The notes below the pieces were generated by a model. That model saw nothing but the letters and a program-made list of their open reading frames with translations, did not search any database and was not told the origin of the DNA. The translations under genes were made by a program, and so were the position numbers. Shown here piece after piece: positions 1 to 8,053 of a stretch of DNA of 64,000 bases. This DNA is from Fodinibius salsisoli (GTDB lineage: Bacteria; Bacteroidota; Rhodothermia; Balneolales; Balneolaceae): assembly GCF_026229185.1 (NCBI RefSeq), contig NZ_JAGGJA010000013.1:46786-110785 (forward strand). The letters are read 5' to 3'. Position 1 is the first letter of the stretch; each line of letters opens with the position of its first letter.

Positions 1-63
1 TCTTCCTGCCTCCCTTCATCTTTGCACGTTGCCAAATATCCAATGTTTTTTAGAACAGGCATA

Positions 64-101
64 TTTACCCTCCCTGTTTCCCTCCCTATGCATAGGGAGG
101 G
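64..101 (+). repeat. Left inverted end of the DUF559 cassette
   Basis: A 38-base end that starts TTTACCCTCCC and closes with a perfect 22-base palindrome (CCCTCCCTATG followed by its complement). The sequence on the other side of the DUF559 gene, read on the opposite strand, has the same plan: TACCCxCCC, a short spacer, CCCTCCCTAT, then AGGGAGGG. The two ends are therefore imperfect inverted repeats, each with its own hairpin. They could be terminators, but neither has a T tract. Confidence 0.6.
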
Positions 102-106
102 ATCTC

Positions 107-472
107 TTATTTTAAACTATTTAAAATTTTCTGCTTTACATCATCCATATTCTGCAGCTCTTCATTGCGTAATCGCAAAACTTCTAATCCTAATTCCTGT
201 AAAACAAGATCCCGATTATAATCATACTCCTTTTGGTAATCATGAATTTGCCCGTCCAATTCAATAACCAATTCCGCTTCTGCACAATAAAAATCAGCGA
301 TAAAGAAAAATCGTTGCCCCTTCTTTTTATTGTATACTATTGGATGTTGTCTTAAAAATTTATATCCATATAGTTGCTTCCTCCGAAGTTGTTGCCATAG
401 CTTCTTCTCAGCATCAGTCTGATGTTTTCTCAGCCGACGTGCGAGATCTCGAATTTTGCTCCACTTTGTCAT
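107..472 (-). CDS. DUF559 endonuclease-like protein
   Basis: A 121-residue protein, the usual length for stand-alone DUF559 proteins, which have the restriction-endonuclease/Vsr mismatch-nicking fold. Visible landmarks are a basic N-terminal helix (RRLRKHQTDAEKKLW), the core FIADFYC around residue 57, ELVIELDGQIH around residue 70 with the presumed metal-binding acidic residues, and a C-terminal LRLRNEEL. The family fold suggests nicking or cutting of DNA, but no substrate has been shown. Inverted hairpin sequences lie on both sides and no operon partner is visible, so it looks like a self-contained mobile or selfish cassette rather than part of a pathway. The ATG at the 5' end fits the family N-terminus. 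Confidence 0.85.
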   Translation of the reverse strand: MTKWSKIRDLARRLRKHQTDAEKKLWQQLRRKQLYGYKFLRQHPIVYNKKKGQRFFFIADFYCAEAELVIELDGQIHDYQKEYDYNRDLVLQELGLEVLRLRNEELQNMDDVKQKILNSLK

Positions 473-489
473 AACAGACTCTTAATTAG

Positions 490-527
490 CCCCTCCCTGT
501 TTATAGGGAGGGGATGGGGTGGGTATA
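490..527 (-). repeat. Right inverted end of the DUF559 cassette
   Basis: On the minus strand it reads TATACCCACCCC, then CCCTCCCTAT and AGGGAGGGG. This matches the left end in order and spacing over 38 bases. It forms a hairpin (CCCCTCCCT pairing with AGGGAGGGG). It sits 17 bases upstream of the DUF559 start codon, so it could also act in expression of that gene. Confidence 0.6.
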
Positions 528-529
528 AT

Positions 530-961
530 TTACCCTATCACATTTCCCTTCTCATCATACTCCATATAAGGATTGTAGGCAATTTCCCACAGATTCTCTT
601 CCGGGTCCGCAATATAGCCGCTATACCCGCCCCACGGCGTTTTTTCAGGTTTTTTGGCAACAGACGCCCCCTTTTGTACCAGGTTTTCAAAAAGAGTATC
701 CACCTCCTCTTCGGATTGCAGGTTATGAGCCAGGGTGAAAGGCTTAAAGACCGTACCATCTGCCCTTACCTGTGCATCTTCAGCAAGGTCTTCTTTTCCA
801 AATAATGCCAACTGGATGCCATTAAGCTGGAAGAAGGTAATGTTATCATTGCTGTTTTCAGTAGCTTGCCAGCCAAAAACATTCTCGTAAAACTGTCGCA
901 TCTTTTTAATATTACTTACTCCTATTGTTATCAGTGTCAGTCGCTGTTCCATTCTCTTCAT
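530..961 (-). CDS. VOC (glyoxalase/bleomycin-resistance) family protein
   Basis: A 143-residue protein with one pair of VOC beta-alpha-beta-beta-beta units. The opening LTLITIGVSNIKKMRQFYENVFGW is the typical first strand and helix. The second half (FTLAHNLQSEEEVDTLF, then WGGYSGYIADPEENLWEIAYNP) ends in the usual DPxxNxWEI strand. The final Glu of that strand is the common metal ligand, but the first-strand His of true glyoxalases is replaced (TIGVSN), so metal dependence is uncertain. Members of this GFW-type subgroup are generally uncharacterised. The second ATG (MEQRLTL) may be the real start, because MKRM adds nothing conserved. It is transcribed alone, with a gap of about 80 bases to hutH. 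Confidence 0.85.
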   Translation of the reverse strand: MKRMEQRLTLITIGVSNIKKMRQFYENVFGWQATENSNDNITFFQLNGIQLALFGKEDLAEDAQVRADGTVFKPFTLAHNLQSEEEVDTLFENLVQKGASVAKKPEKTPWGGYSGYIADPEENLWEIAYNPYMEYDEKGNVIG

Positions 962-1042
962 CCTTATGCTAGTTATAAATTAAATATCGGCATTCACCCA
1001 AAAGGGACGCATGCGATGCGTCTCTACATATATTTTGATAGC

Positions 1043-2539
1043 CTACACCATCTCAACCAGCTTATTTTCTACTGCGGCCACCATACTTCGATCCTGTAAT
1101 AACTCCACTGCTTTATTGATCTCATCCTTAAAATAATGATCGGTCGTGGCATGTGGAATGGCATCCCGTACAAAATTGTGAGCTACATCCACACCTTTGC
1201 CCGGCTTTAGCGGCTTACGGAAGTCCAGTGCCTGGGCCGCCGAAAATAATTCAATGGCCAGCACCTGCTCCACGTTCTGATAGACCTCCAGTAACTTCAA
1301 GGCGCTGATGCTTCCCATACTCACATGATCTTCTTGCCCCAGGCTGGTTGGAATGGAATCAACGGAAGAAGGATGACACAGCACTTTGTTTTCGGAAACC
1401 AGTGAGGCCGAGGTGTATTGCGGGATCATAAAACCTGAATTGATACCCGTCTCTTCCATCAACAGTTCGGGCAGTCCATCGTGCCCTTCCAGTAACAGGT
1501 AGGTGCGTCGTTCGGAGATACTGGCAAATTCGGCCAGGGCAATTTTGGCGTGATCCAAGGCCAGGGCCAACGGCTGACCATGAAAATTACCTCCGCTTAT
1601 AATATCCCCATTTTCAAAAACTAATGGATTATCCGTGACGGAATTCAGCTCGGTTTCTATAACTTGTCGGCTGTAGCGCAGGCCATCGCGACTGGCTCCA
1701 TGCACTTGCGGCACGCATCGCAGGCAGTAGGGGTCTTGCACCTTCCCGCAGTGGCGATGAGACTCTAAAATTTCGCTCTCCACCAGTAATTCACGTACAT
1801 TTCTTGCCACTTCCTGCTGGCCCATGTGGGGACGTATTTCATGAATCCGCCGATCAAATGGTTTGATACTGCCCTGCAGTGCTTCCAGGCTCATGGCTGC
1901 AATCAGATCCGCTGCTTTCATCAGGCTCAGTGCTTTCTCCAGCACATATGCTCCGTAGGCGCTCATCAGCTGCGTACCATTAATGAGAGACAATCCATCC
2001 TTTGCCTGCAGGTCAATAGGATCCAAATCATGCTGATCCAACACTTTTTGAGCAGGAATGGTATCCGTACCCTCGTTATTCCAGAACAAACCGTAACCCA
2101 ACAGCGGCAGAGCCATGTGCGCCAGTGGAGCCAGGTCTCCGGATGCACCCACACTTCCCTTTTCCGGCATCGCGGGGATAAGATCGTGATCAGAGAAGTA
2201 GATCAGCCGGTCAAAGGTTTCCTCGGAAATTCCTGAATTTCCCAATCCCAGGGAGTGAATTTTGAGCTGCAACATAAGCCGAGAAATATCTTTGGGGATC
2301 AGCTCGCCTACGCCTACGGAATGCGAAAGAATCAGGTTTCGCTGGAGCTGCTTAAGCTGCTCTCCCTTCACCCGCTTATTGGCCAACGCGCCAAAACCCG
2401 TATTGATGCCGTACATGGGCTCATCGCTACCAAGAGCCTCCTCAACGATTGCCCGGGCTTTTTTAATCGGAGATTTATCCTCTTTCAATGAGGCAATACT
2501 CTGTTTAAGATCAGGATACAGACTGGAAAGATGAATCAT
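1043..2539 (-). CDS. hutH: Histidine ammonia-lyase
   Basis: A 498-residue cytoplasmic enzyme that converts L-histidine to urocanate and ammonia, the first step of histidine breakdown. The MIO prosthetic group forms from Ala-Ser-Gly at residues 132-134 in GSVGASGDLAPLAH. The catalytic Tyr is in YGINTGFG near residue 43. Other family signatures are SLINGTQLM, DPYCLRCVPQVHGA and QEDHVSMG. Length and motifs are complete. The next enzyme of the pathway, urocanate hydratase, is on the same strand about 6 kb away at 8794-10464, with unrelated genes between. hutI and hutG are not in the window. It is divergent from the oxidoreductase gene that starts at 2680. Confidence 0.97.
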   Translation of the reverse strand: MIHLSSLYPDLKQSIASLKEDKSPIKKARAIVEEALGSDEPMYGINTGFGALANKRVKGEQLKQLQRNLILSHSVGVGELIPKDISRLMLQLKIHSLGLGNSGISEETFDRLIYFSDHDLIPAMPEKGSVGASGDLAPLAHMALPLLGYGLFWNNEGTDTIPAQKVLDQHDLDPIDLQAKDGLSLINGTQLMSAYGAYVLEKALSLMKAADLIAAMSLEALQGSIKPFDRRIHEIRPHMGQQEVARNVRELLVESEILESHRHCGKVQDPYCLRCVPQVHGASRDGLRYSRQVIETELNSVTDNPLVFENGDIISGGNFHGQPLALALDHAKIALAEFASISERRTYLLLEGHDGLPELLMEETGINSGFMIPQYTSASLVSENKVLCHPSSVDSIPTSLGQEDHVSMGSISALKLLEVYQNVEQVLAIELFSAAQALDFRKPLKPGKGVDVAHNFVRDAIPHATTDHYFKDEINKAVELLQDRSMVAAVENKLVEMV

Positions 2540-2679
2540 GGAATCGGTCTTTTCTTTTTAAGAAAGATAGGGGAATAGATCCAGTTGCCCAACCTCACGC
2601 TTTCTGTTACCCAAAGGCGGAACGCAATCTTTCGCTCCACCGTTAAACAATCTACTCTAAAAATAAATCGATTCTTATT

Positions 2680-3618
2680 ATGAAAGCAGCATTGTACGAT
2701 AGTTTTGGAGATCCCGAGCAAGTCAAAGTGGGCGATATAGATCCGCCTGAAGTCGGAGAGGGTGAAGTCTTGGTACGCATAGAAGCAGCCGGGGTGAATC
2801 CCGTGGATGCAGCCGTGCAACGCGGACACCTGCAGGGCAGACTTCCACATACATTCCCCATCATTCCGGGCTGGGATATGGCCGGTGTCATTGAAGAACG
2901 TGGTTTTTCAGCCCGCCGGTTCGAGGTCGGAGACGCCGTTTTTGGATATGCCCGCCGGCCGGTCGTGCAGTGGGGCACCTTTGCGGAATATGTGGTTATC
3001 CCCGAAAGCTATCTGGCCAAACAACCACAATCTATACCCGCAACCGAAGCCGGGGCTATCCCCTTAACCGGACTTACAGCCTACCAGTCTATCTTCGATG
3101 CCGGGCGCCTTGAAGCTGAAGAAACTATTCTCATTTTGGGTGCATCGGGAGGGGTCGGCAGCTTTGCCATCCAGCTGGCCAAAACAGAGGGTGCTGAAGT
3201 TATTGGAGTTGCCAGCCAATCCAACCATGACTACATGAAACAGCTGGGAGCCGATGCCACCATTGATTATCATAGCGAACATATCGGAGAAGCCACTCTG
3301 GATATAGCTCCTGAAGGTGTGGACCTCATTTTCGACTGCAGCAGTGGCGAATCGATGCAGCAAAGCCTCTCAGCCCTGAAAAACGATGGTAAATTGGTTT
3401 CCATCCTCAATACCGGCGAAAACCTCGATCCGGATATCGACTTTGAATATGTGTTTGTAGAGCCTAACAGCTCCCAACTGGATACGTTGGCCGACCTGGT
3501 CGATGCCGATAAGCTGGATATTCATATCAGCAAGACCTATTCGCTGGATGAAACGCCCCAGGCGCTTCAAAATATCGAGCAACGACATACTAAAGGAAAA
3601 ACAATCATCATCCCATAG
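2680..3618 (+). CDS. NADP-dependent quinone-oxidoreductase-like MDR protein
   Basis: A 312-residue zinc-independent medium-chain dehydrogenase/reductase. The N-terminal GroES-like half contains VRIEAAGVNPVDAAVQRG and the PGWDMAGVIEE strand. The Rossmann half has the nucleotide motif LGASGGVGSFAIQLAK near residue 154, followed by GADATIDYHSE. Catalytic and structural zinc-binding Cys clusters are absent, as in quinone oxidoreductases of the QOR/NADP-alkenal class. It probably reduces a quinone or an activated double bond with NAD(P)H. The substrate cannot be told from sequence. It is monocistronic and divergent from hutH, with about 140 bases between them. Confidence 0.9.
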   Translation: MKAALYDSFGDPEQVKVGDIDPPEVGEGEVLVRIEAAGVNPVDAAVQRGHLQGRLPHTFPIIPGWDMAGVIEERGFSARRFEVGDAVFGYARRPVVQWGTFAEYVVIPESYLAKQPQSIPATEAGAIPLTGLTAYQSIFDAGRLEAEETILILGASGGVGSFAIQLAKTEGAEVIGVASQSNHDYMKQLGADATIDYHSEHIGEATLDIAPEGVDLIFDCSSGESMQQSLSALKNDGKLVSILNTGENLDPDIDFEYVFVEPNSSQLDTLADLVDADKLDIHISKTYSLDETPQALQNIEQRHTKGKTIIIP

Positions 3619-3730
3619 CCCCCAAATGGGTTTTGCAAATACCTGAAATAAACCTTTACTTCTCCATTCTTAATTACAATCCCGACCCTCGGAGCAGTAT
3701 CATCGAAGCATCGTTGCTCTAACACACAGT

Positions 3731-4399
3731 TTGATGAATAATCAAAAATTTATAATCGACTTTGACAGTACCTTTGTAAGTGTTGAATCATTAGATTTAT
3801 TGGCAACCCTATCCTTAGATGGCCGAGCTGATAAAGAAGAGAAAGTACAACAAATAGCTGATATCACGGATTTGGGTATGAATGGAGATATTTCATTCAC
3901 CGATTCTCTCAAGAGAAGATTAGCGGTATTAGAAGCAAATAGATCGCATCTGCAAGCACTTATCCCTCTTCTAAAATCCAACATTTCACCTTCCTTTGAA
4001 CGGAATCGAGACTTTATTCAAGAGCATTCCGACTCCATTTATATCATTTCAAGTGGATTTAAAGAATTCATCGTGCCGGTTGTCGCTGATTTTGGTATTG
4101 CTGAAGATCATGTCTTGGCCAACACCTTTGAATTTGATGGGGATGGAAACATTACCGGTGCGGACCAACAAAATCCTCTCGCAGGTGATGGAGGGAAAAT
4201 AAAAGTCGTTGAAGAGCTGGGCCTTACCGGAGATATTCTTGTCATTGGCGACGGTTATACCGACTTCGAAATAAAGCAAGCCGGTCTTGCTGAAAAGTTT
4301 TTTGCTTTTACCGAAAATGTAAGCCGCGACAACGTTGTGGAAGAAGCAACATTTGTTGTTCCTTCTTTAGATGAAGTGCTGTTTGCTAAACAGACATAA
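3731..4399 (+). CDS. HAD-IB phosphatase, phosphoserine-phosphatase-like
   Basis: A 222-residue HAD-superfamily hydrolase. Motif I is DFDSTF (residues 10-15), whose first Asp would be the phosphorylated nucleophile, followed by the SerB-like Glu of VSVESLDLLA. Motif II is the Ser in YIISSGFKEF. Motifs III and IV are GGKIKVVEELG and VIGDGYTD. The all-helical C1 cap lies between motifs I and II. The layout matches phosphoserine phosphatase (SerB), which makes L-serine, but the N-terminal ACT/regulatory part of long SerB forms is absent and similar HAD-IB enzymes act on other phosphomonoesters. No serA or serC is nearby, so I leave the symbol empty. Confidence 0.85.
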   Translation: MMNNQKFIIDFDSTFVSVESLDLLATLSLDGRADKEEKVQQIADITDLGMNGDISFTDSLKRRLAVLEANRSHLQALIPLLKSNISPSFERNRDFIQEHSDSIYIISSGFKEFIVPVVADFGIAEDHVLANTFEFDGDGNITGADQQNPLAGDGGKIKVVEELGLTGDILVIGDGYTDFEIKQAGLAEKFFAFTENVSRDNVVEEATFVVPSLDEVLFAKQT

Positions 4400-4498
4400 A
4401 AAACCTTTTCGGTGGATGAAATAGCTGATTCAAAAATATTACAACACTACACCTACGGAGGAAACGGTTATTATATCTATACCTTAAACCGTAATTTG

Positions 4499-4506
4499 TA
4501 TCTTTG
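4499..4506 (+). promoter_or_regulatory. Bacteroidota-type -7 element for the methyltransferase gene
   Basis: TATCTTTG is an exact match to the Bacteroidota sigma-A -7 consensus TAnnTTTG and lies 35 bases before the next start codon. No convincing TTG at -33 is seen, so the element is supported only by the -7 match and position. Confidence 0.5.
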
Positions 4507-4540
4507 ATATAACGTAACCGGAATATTCGTTTCAATAGGC

Positions 4541-5206
4541 ATGTCCATATCATCCTGCATTTTATGTAACTATCCCAACGTTCAACTCTTTTACGAAGAT
4601 ACTTCTGAACATTATGCCAGCAAATACTTTCAGTGCCGGCGATGTCGATTAATCTTCGTTCTCCCCAAAGACCGACCCAGCCCCAAGGAAGAATTTGAGC
4701 GCTACGAAACGCACGAAAATGATCCGAAAGATGAAGGCTATCGAAACTTTTTGAGCCAGTTGAGCAATCCTCTTTCTGAGCTTCTGGAACCCCAAAGCAA
4801 AGGGCTCGATTTCGGATCGGGTCCTGGCCCAACTCTCAATATTATGTTTGAAGAACAGGGCCACCAGATGAATATTTATGATCCCTTTTATGCGGATCAT
4901 CCCGAAGTTTTTGAAGAAACCTATGATTTTATCACCGCTACGGAAGTAGTTGAACATTTGCATGAGCCGGGCAAAGAGTTCCAACAGCTATGGTCTTGCC
5001 TGCGTCCGGGGGGCTATTTGGGCATTATGACTAAACGAGCAAAGGATGATGAAGCTTTCTTTGCTGATTGGCATTACCGCCTGGATGAAACACACGTTAC
5101 GTTCTATACTCAACAGACCTTCCGTTGGATTGCCAATCATTGGGAGGCCTCGATCATCTATACCGCTGACCGGGTGGTCATTTTCCAAAAAGAAGACACT
5201 CAGTAG
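4541..5206 (+). CDS. Class I SAM-dependent methyltransferase with N-terminal zinc ribbon
   Basis: A 221-residue protein. The first 35 residues hold two Cys pairs (CILCNYP and CRRCRL), which suggests a zinc ribbon like those in several Methyltransf_12/type-11 enzymes. The SAM-binding loop is GLDFGSGPGPTL near residue 88, followed by a NIYDPFY acidic strand and the ATEVVEHLHEPGKEF motif-IV helix. LRPGGYLGIMTK is the usual post-motif strand. The methyl acceptor is unknown. The first ATG is well placed after a TATCTTTG promoter element. It is convergent with the VOC gene downstream, with only 21 bases between the stops. Confidence 0.9.
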   Translation: MSISSCILCNYPNVQLFYEDTSEHYASKYFQCRRCRLIFVLPKDRPSPKEEFERYETHENDPKDEGYRNFLSQLSNPLSELLEPQSKGLDFGSGPGPTLNIMFEEQGHQMNIYDPFYADHPEVFEETYDFITATEVVEHLHEPGKEFQQLWSCLRPGGYLGIMTKRAKDDEAFFADWHYRLDETHVTFYTQQTFRWIANHWEASIIYTADRVVIFQKEDTQ

Positions 5207-5227
5207 TCTTTAACCAAGTTCGCGGTT

Positions 5228-5719
5228 TTACTTCAGCTCACTCAGTAAATCCTGAAGATCCAGCGGCTGCGTCACCATCTTAATGGATCCATCTTCACTA
5301 TAATCCCACTCCTCCCTGGGACGGTCGCGATAAAGCTCTACCCCGTTGCCATCGGGGTCATCCAGGTAAATAGCTTCGGATACCCCGTGATCGCTGGCTC
5401 CTGTTATTGGATAATTTTCATCCTTCAGCCGCTGCAGTATCTTAGCCAAATCTTTTCGTGTGGGATACAAAATGGCTGTATGGTATAATCCTGTGCTGTT
5501 GTGAGGCGGAGGCGTCCCGCCTTTACTGTGCCAGGTATTTAGCCCAATATGATGATGGTAACCGCCCGCCGAGATAAAGGCCGCATTTTCACCGTAAGTG
5601 GTGGTCAGCTCAAAACCCAACAAATCACAATAAAAAGCCAGTGCCCGATCCAAATCAGCTACCTTCAAGTGGACATGCCCTATACGCGTTTCTGCGGGAG
5701 TGGTATAATTACTATTCAT
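5228..5719 (-). CDS. VOC family protein, catechol-2,3-dioxygenase-like (CatE type)
   Basis: A 163-residue extradiol-dioxygenase/glyoxalase-superfamily protein. Putative metal ligands fall where expected: His in IGHVHLKVADLDRAL, His in GLYHTAILYPTRKDL and Glu in DGNGVELYRDR. GGYHHHIGLNTW is a characteristic strand of the CatE/YwbC group. It has only one two-module domain, about half of full-length CatE, so ring-cleaving activity is uncertain. It is followed on the same strand by the DUF456 and NTF2-like genes read from upstream, but spacing to them (about 25 bases) makes co-transcription only possible. Confidence 0.85.
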   Translation of the reverse strand: MNSNYTTPAETRIGHVHLKVADLDRALAFYCDLLGFELTTTYGENAAFISAGGYHHHIGLNTWHSKGGTPPPHNSTGLYHTAILYPTRKDLAKILQRLKDENYPITGASDHGVSEAIYLDDPDGNGVELYRDRPREEWDYSEDGSIKMVTQPLDLQDLLSELK

Positions 5720-5744
5720 AGATATCCCTACTAAATCTGTTTGT

Positions 5745-6215
5745 TTACAAACTTATTATAAAGTAATAGGCCATAATACCACTGGCAATGACTTTGATTA
5801 CGGTATTTGTCAACAGCCCGGCAAAGGAACCCAAAGCTGATTTAAAGGCCCGGTCTGATGATTGTCCGCCAATAAGTTCGCCTACAAAAGCACCAACCAG
5901 TGGACCGACAATCATCCCGAAAGGCGGGAAAAAGAAGATACCGATAATCATTCCGATGATACTTCCCCAAACACCATAAGCCGAGCCCCCTAGCTTTTTG
6001 GTTCCATAAGCGGGGATTATATTGTCCAGCACCATGATTGCAGCGACTATCAGTGCCCAAACGACAAGAAAGGTGGTCGTAAAAGGCTGAGAAGCCAACT
6101 GAAGTACCAACAGTCCACAGTAAGTAATGGGCGTACCCGGCAGTATGGGGATAAAGGAGCCCAAAAAACCGGCAACAATACATAAACCACTTATAATAAT
6201 GAGCAGTGTTTCCAT
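5745..6215 (-). CDS. DUF456 membrane protein
   Basis: A 156-residue, very hydrophobic protein with about five transmembrane segments and the DUF456 signatures: GSFIPILPGTPI near the N-terminus, and DNIIPAYGTKKLGGS followed by glycine-rich helices (GMIIGIFFFPPFGMIVGP and GAFVGELIGG). The GxxxG-like spacing resembles small membrane proteins with glycine-zipper hairpins. The family has no assigned function. It starts 8 bases after the NTF2-like gene stops, so the two are likely one transcript. Confidence 0.9.
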   Translation of the reverse strand: METLLIIISGLCIVAGFLGSFIPILPGTPITYCGLLVLQLASQPFTTTFLVVWALIVAAIMVLDNIIPAYGTKKLGGSAYGVWGSIIGMIIGIFFFPPFGMIVGPLVGAFVGELIGGQSSDRAFKSALGSFAGLLTNTVIKVIASGIMAYYFIISL

Positions 6216-6223
6216 AACAGGTT

Positions 6224-6715
6224 CTATTGATTATCGGTTAACGGGCCGAGCGGACTTTCCTCGCACTCTTCTCGCTTTACATTATAGGTAATATCTGAAA
6301 TTTTCCACCCTTCCGCGGTTTTGATAAGCGAAACGAGGTTCGTTCCGCAGTGAGAGAATTTTCCATTGGCGTGTAGATCGTAAGACATCCAGGCCATGGC
6401 AATATTTTGGTCTACCAAAACCTCTGTATCCCACATGCGCTCCACTACTTCTTGCTTAAAATTACCGATGGCCTGCACAAAAGCCTCATTGTCGCTTAGC
6501 GAAATATCTCCACTCTCACTCACGCGGAACGTATGACCTCCATGGGCAAAAACTGAGGCTGCTTTCGCCGAATCGGCCCCGTCCATCGCATCAAAGAGGG
6601 TCTGGACCACATTTAGAACGGCCTCTTCCGGATTGGTTTCTTGTCCATGTACAGGGATTGCTACTGCAGTAAGCAACAGAATAATAAATGCTGTTGGGTA
6701 AAATTTTGCTGTCAT
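6224..6715 (-). CDS. Secreted NTF2-like (SnoaL/DUF4440-type) protein
   Basis: A 163-residue protein. A Sec signal peptide (about 24 residues, hydrophobic FIILLLTAVAIPVHG) precedes one cone-shaped NTF2-like domain: ALNVVQTLFDAMDGADSAKAA is the opening helix, and the C-terminal strands MAWMSYDLHANG, THCGTNLVSLIKT-like and GWKISDITYNV follow. This is the pattern of DUF4440/SnoaL3 proteins, which bind small hydrophobic ligands or act as isomerase-like scaffolds. It is periplasmic by prediction and its function is unknown. The gene ends 8 bases before the DUF456 start. Confidence 0.8.
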   Translation of the reverse strand: MTAKFYPTAFIILLLTAVAIPVHGQETNPEEAVLNVVQTLFDAMDGADSAKAASVFAHGGHTFRVSESGDISLSDNEAFVQAIGNFKQEVVERMWDTEVLVDQNIAMAWMSYDLHANGKFSHCGTNLVSLIKTAEGWKISDITYNVKREECEESPLGPLTDNQ

Positions 6716-6761
6716 ATTTTTGATAAATTTTTAGTTTCATAGGGCTTCATGAAACCCCTCA

Positions 6762-6829
6762 GACGGCTGGTTTTGCCGTCCGATGGGTATCTTAATCCGT
6801 CTGACCACAAAATCAGCGGTCGGACGGAT
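6762..6829. repeat. Two adjacent hairpins upstream of the NTF2-like gene
   Basis: The first hairpin pairs GACGGC with GCCGTC across a loop of seven. The second pairs ATCCGTCTGACC with GGTCGGACGGAT (one mismatch or wobble). The inner 21 bases of the second, starting TCTGACC and ending ATCAGCGGT, recur with one change at 10542-10562. The surrounding intergenic space (6716-6998) holds no other recognisable feature. Confidence 0.55.
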
Positions 6830-6998
6830 GAGCATTACAAATTATCCTTTCGGTGGACGAGCAAGCTGCCCTTTTACGTAGTTACAAATTTTTCAGGAAT
6901 TCAGTCTTGCATTAACTATACGACCAACCTTCCCATTTAGATACAAAGCCTGCTTTCACAGGATTTTCCCTCCTTAAACTTGCCTTCAGCTATGCCTC

Positions 6999-7382
6999 TC
7001 AGCCAAATTCATCAAACCATTTTTGAGCCGTAAGTTGACTCACTTCTTCAAAATAATCATTGGTGAAATCTCCAGCATCGTTCGTTTCAGATCCCACTTC
7101 CCAAAGGTATTTTATCAATATGCTGCCTATAGCATGTATTGCCTCATGCCGATCTAATCCTTCTTGCATTAGCCGTTCCAGCGTTTCTTTAACGGGATAC
7201 TTTTCTCCCTCGGCTATCTGATATTCGACCACTGCATGTATGGTAGAGTGGAGGTAAACGTTGGGTATATCGCTTTCGGACTGGGTATGATACGCCAGCA
7301 CCAGCTCAATTCGTTCGGACTCATCAAGAGCGATCCATTCCTCAGGATCAGGAGGTTGAAGGGGATTATAGGAGGTAATCAT
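6999..7382 (-). CDS. DUF1841 family protein
   Basis: About 127 residues, starting at MITSYNPLQPPDPEEW. An ATG ten codons further upstream (7412) is in frame but adds a sequence not seen in the family. DUF1841 landmarks are LHSTIHAVVEYQIAEGE, in which His and Glu are conserved, and RLMQEGLDRHEAIHAIG near the middle. The C-terminal part (LWEVGSETNDAGDF) is acidic. It is a small soluble protein of unknown function, often annotated only by the domain number. It is monocistronic. Downstream are the hairpin repeats that precede the NTF2-like gene, and upstream are REP hairpins. Confidence 0.75.
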   Translation of the reverse strand: MITSYNPLQPPDPEEWIALDESERIELVLAYHTQSESDIPNVYLHSTIHAVVEYQIAEGEKYPVKETLERLMQEGLDRHEAIHAIGSILIKYLWEVGSETNDAGDFTNDYFEEVSQLTAQKWFDEFG

Positions 7383-7528
7383 GATGGCTATATTAGGATT
7401 AACGTTGCTCACATTTTTTACAGGACGAATCCCGCCATATCAAACTTCACAATATTCCAGTATCCGAGATCGCCTTTGGTCATCGTTGCTGTTATTTGAA
7501 TTACTCATTAGCACCCTCCTTAAAGTAA

Positions 7529-7579
7529 GACAGGCATCCTGCCCGTCTGTTGGAACTGTGGTCGGACAAGATGTCTAAC
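7529..7579. repeat. REP pair (two 19-bp hairpins)
   Basis: The two 19-base units are GACAGGCATCCTGCCCGTC (7529-7547) and GTCGGACAAGATGTCTAAC (7561-7579). Each has a core CA-three bases-TG (or its complement) between complementary arms, and they are in opposite orientation. The stop codon of the decayed transposase gene begins just beyond the second unit. Same family as the REPs near 8.0, 8.7 and 15.5 kb. Confidence 0.7.
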
Positions 7580-8008
7580 CTACATTAGGCTTTCTCTAAA
7601 TTCTGATCTACAGTAAGTATATAACCATTCCTCCCAATAATCTACTAATTTAGCTTTCACCGGATTACTCAGCGTATAGCGAATAGTATTCCCCAGCTCA
7701 TCCGAATCTTGGATGATATGACCATAACTTTCCGACTGCCAGAAAGCCCCTGACCGACCCAAGAGTTTATTGCATTTGCGAGCCGTATATCGTTTAAGTT
7801 ACGCATGACATCCGTAATAGGCTTTTCCTTTTTTCATCATTTATTAGATGCTTAAAAATTAAATGCACATGATTAGGCATTATGCAATTCGCATATAAAT
7901 CATACTCTTTCTTATCACTACTGCATGATGAAGGGCTTCTTGAACTATATCATCGGCTTTAAACCATGTTAAACCTATTTTAGCGCTATCGAAAAGGTCT
8001 TCATACCA
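7580..8008 (-). pseudogene. Decayed REP-associated tyrosine transposase (RAYT)
   Basis: The C-terminal 60 codons are open (FWQSESYGHIIQDSDELGN, then RYTLSNPVKAKLV) and align closely with the intact RAYT at 8050-8697. Reading further upstream through frame changes and stops gives YDLYANCIMPNHVHLIFKHL, with the HUH-type metal-binding His-x-His still present, and a segment like TWFKADDIVQEALHHAV. The N-terminal third is missing. The remnant starts near the REP at 8027-8053. Its former activity would be single-strand cleavage at REP sequences. The open 60-codon end should not be annotated as a gene. Confidence 0.8.
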
Positions 8009-8026
8009 ACCCCCTCCGTCGTTTTT

Positions 8027-8053
8027 GTAGGTCGGACAGGATGTCCGGCCTAC
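8027..8053. repeat. REP hairpin at the 3' end of the RAYT gene
   Basis: A 27-base hairpin, near-perfect: GTAGGTCGGACA, loop GGA, TGTCCGGCCTAC. The TAG stop codon of the intact RAYT lies inside its right arm. It also marks the truncated start of the upstream RAYT remnant. Confidence 0.8.
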
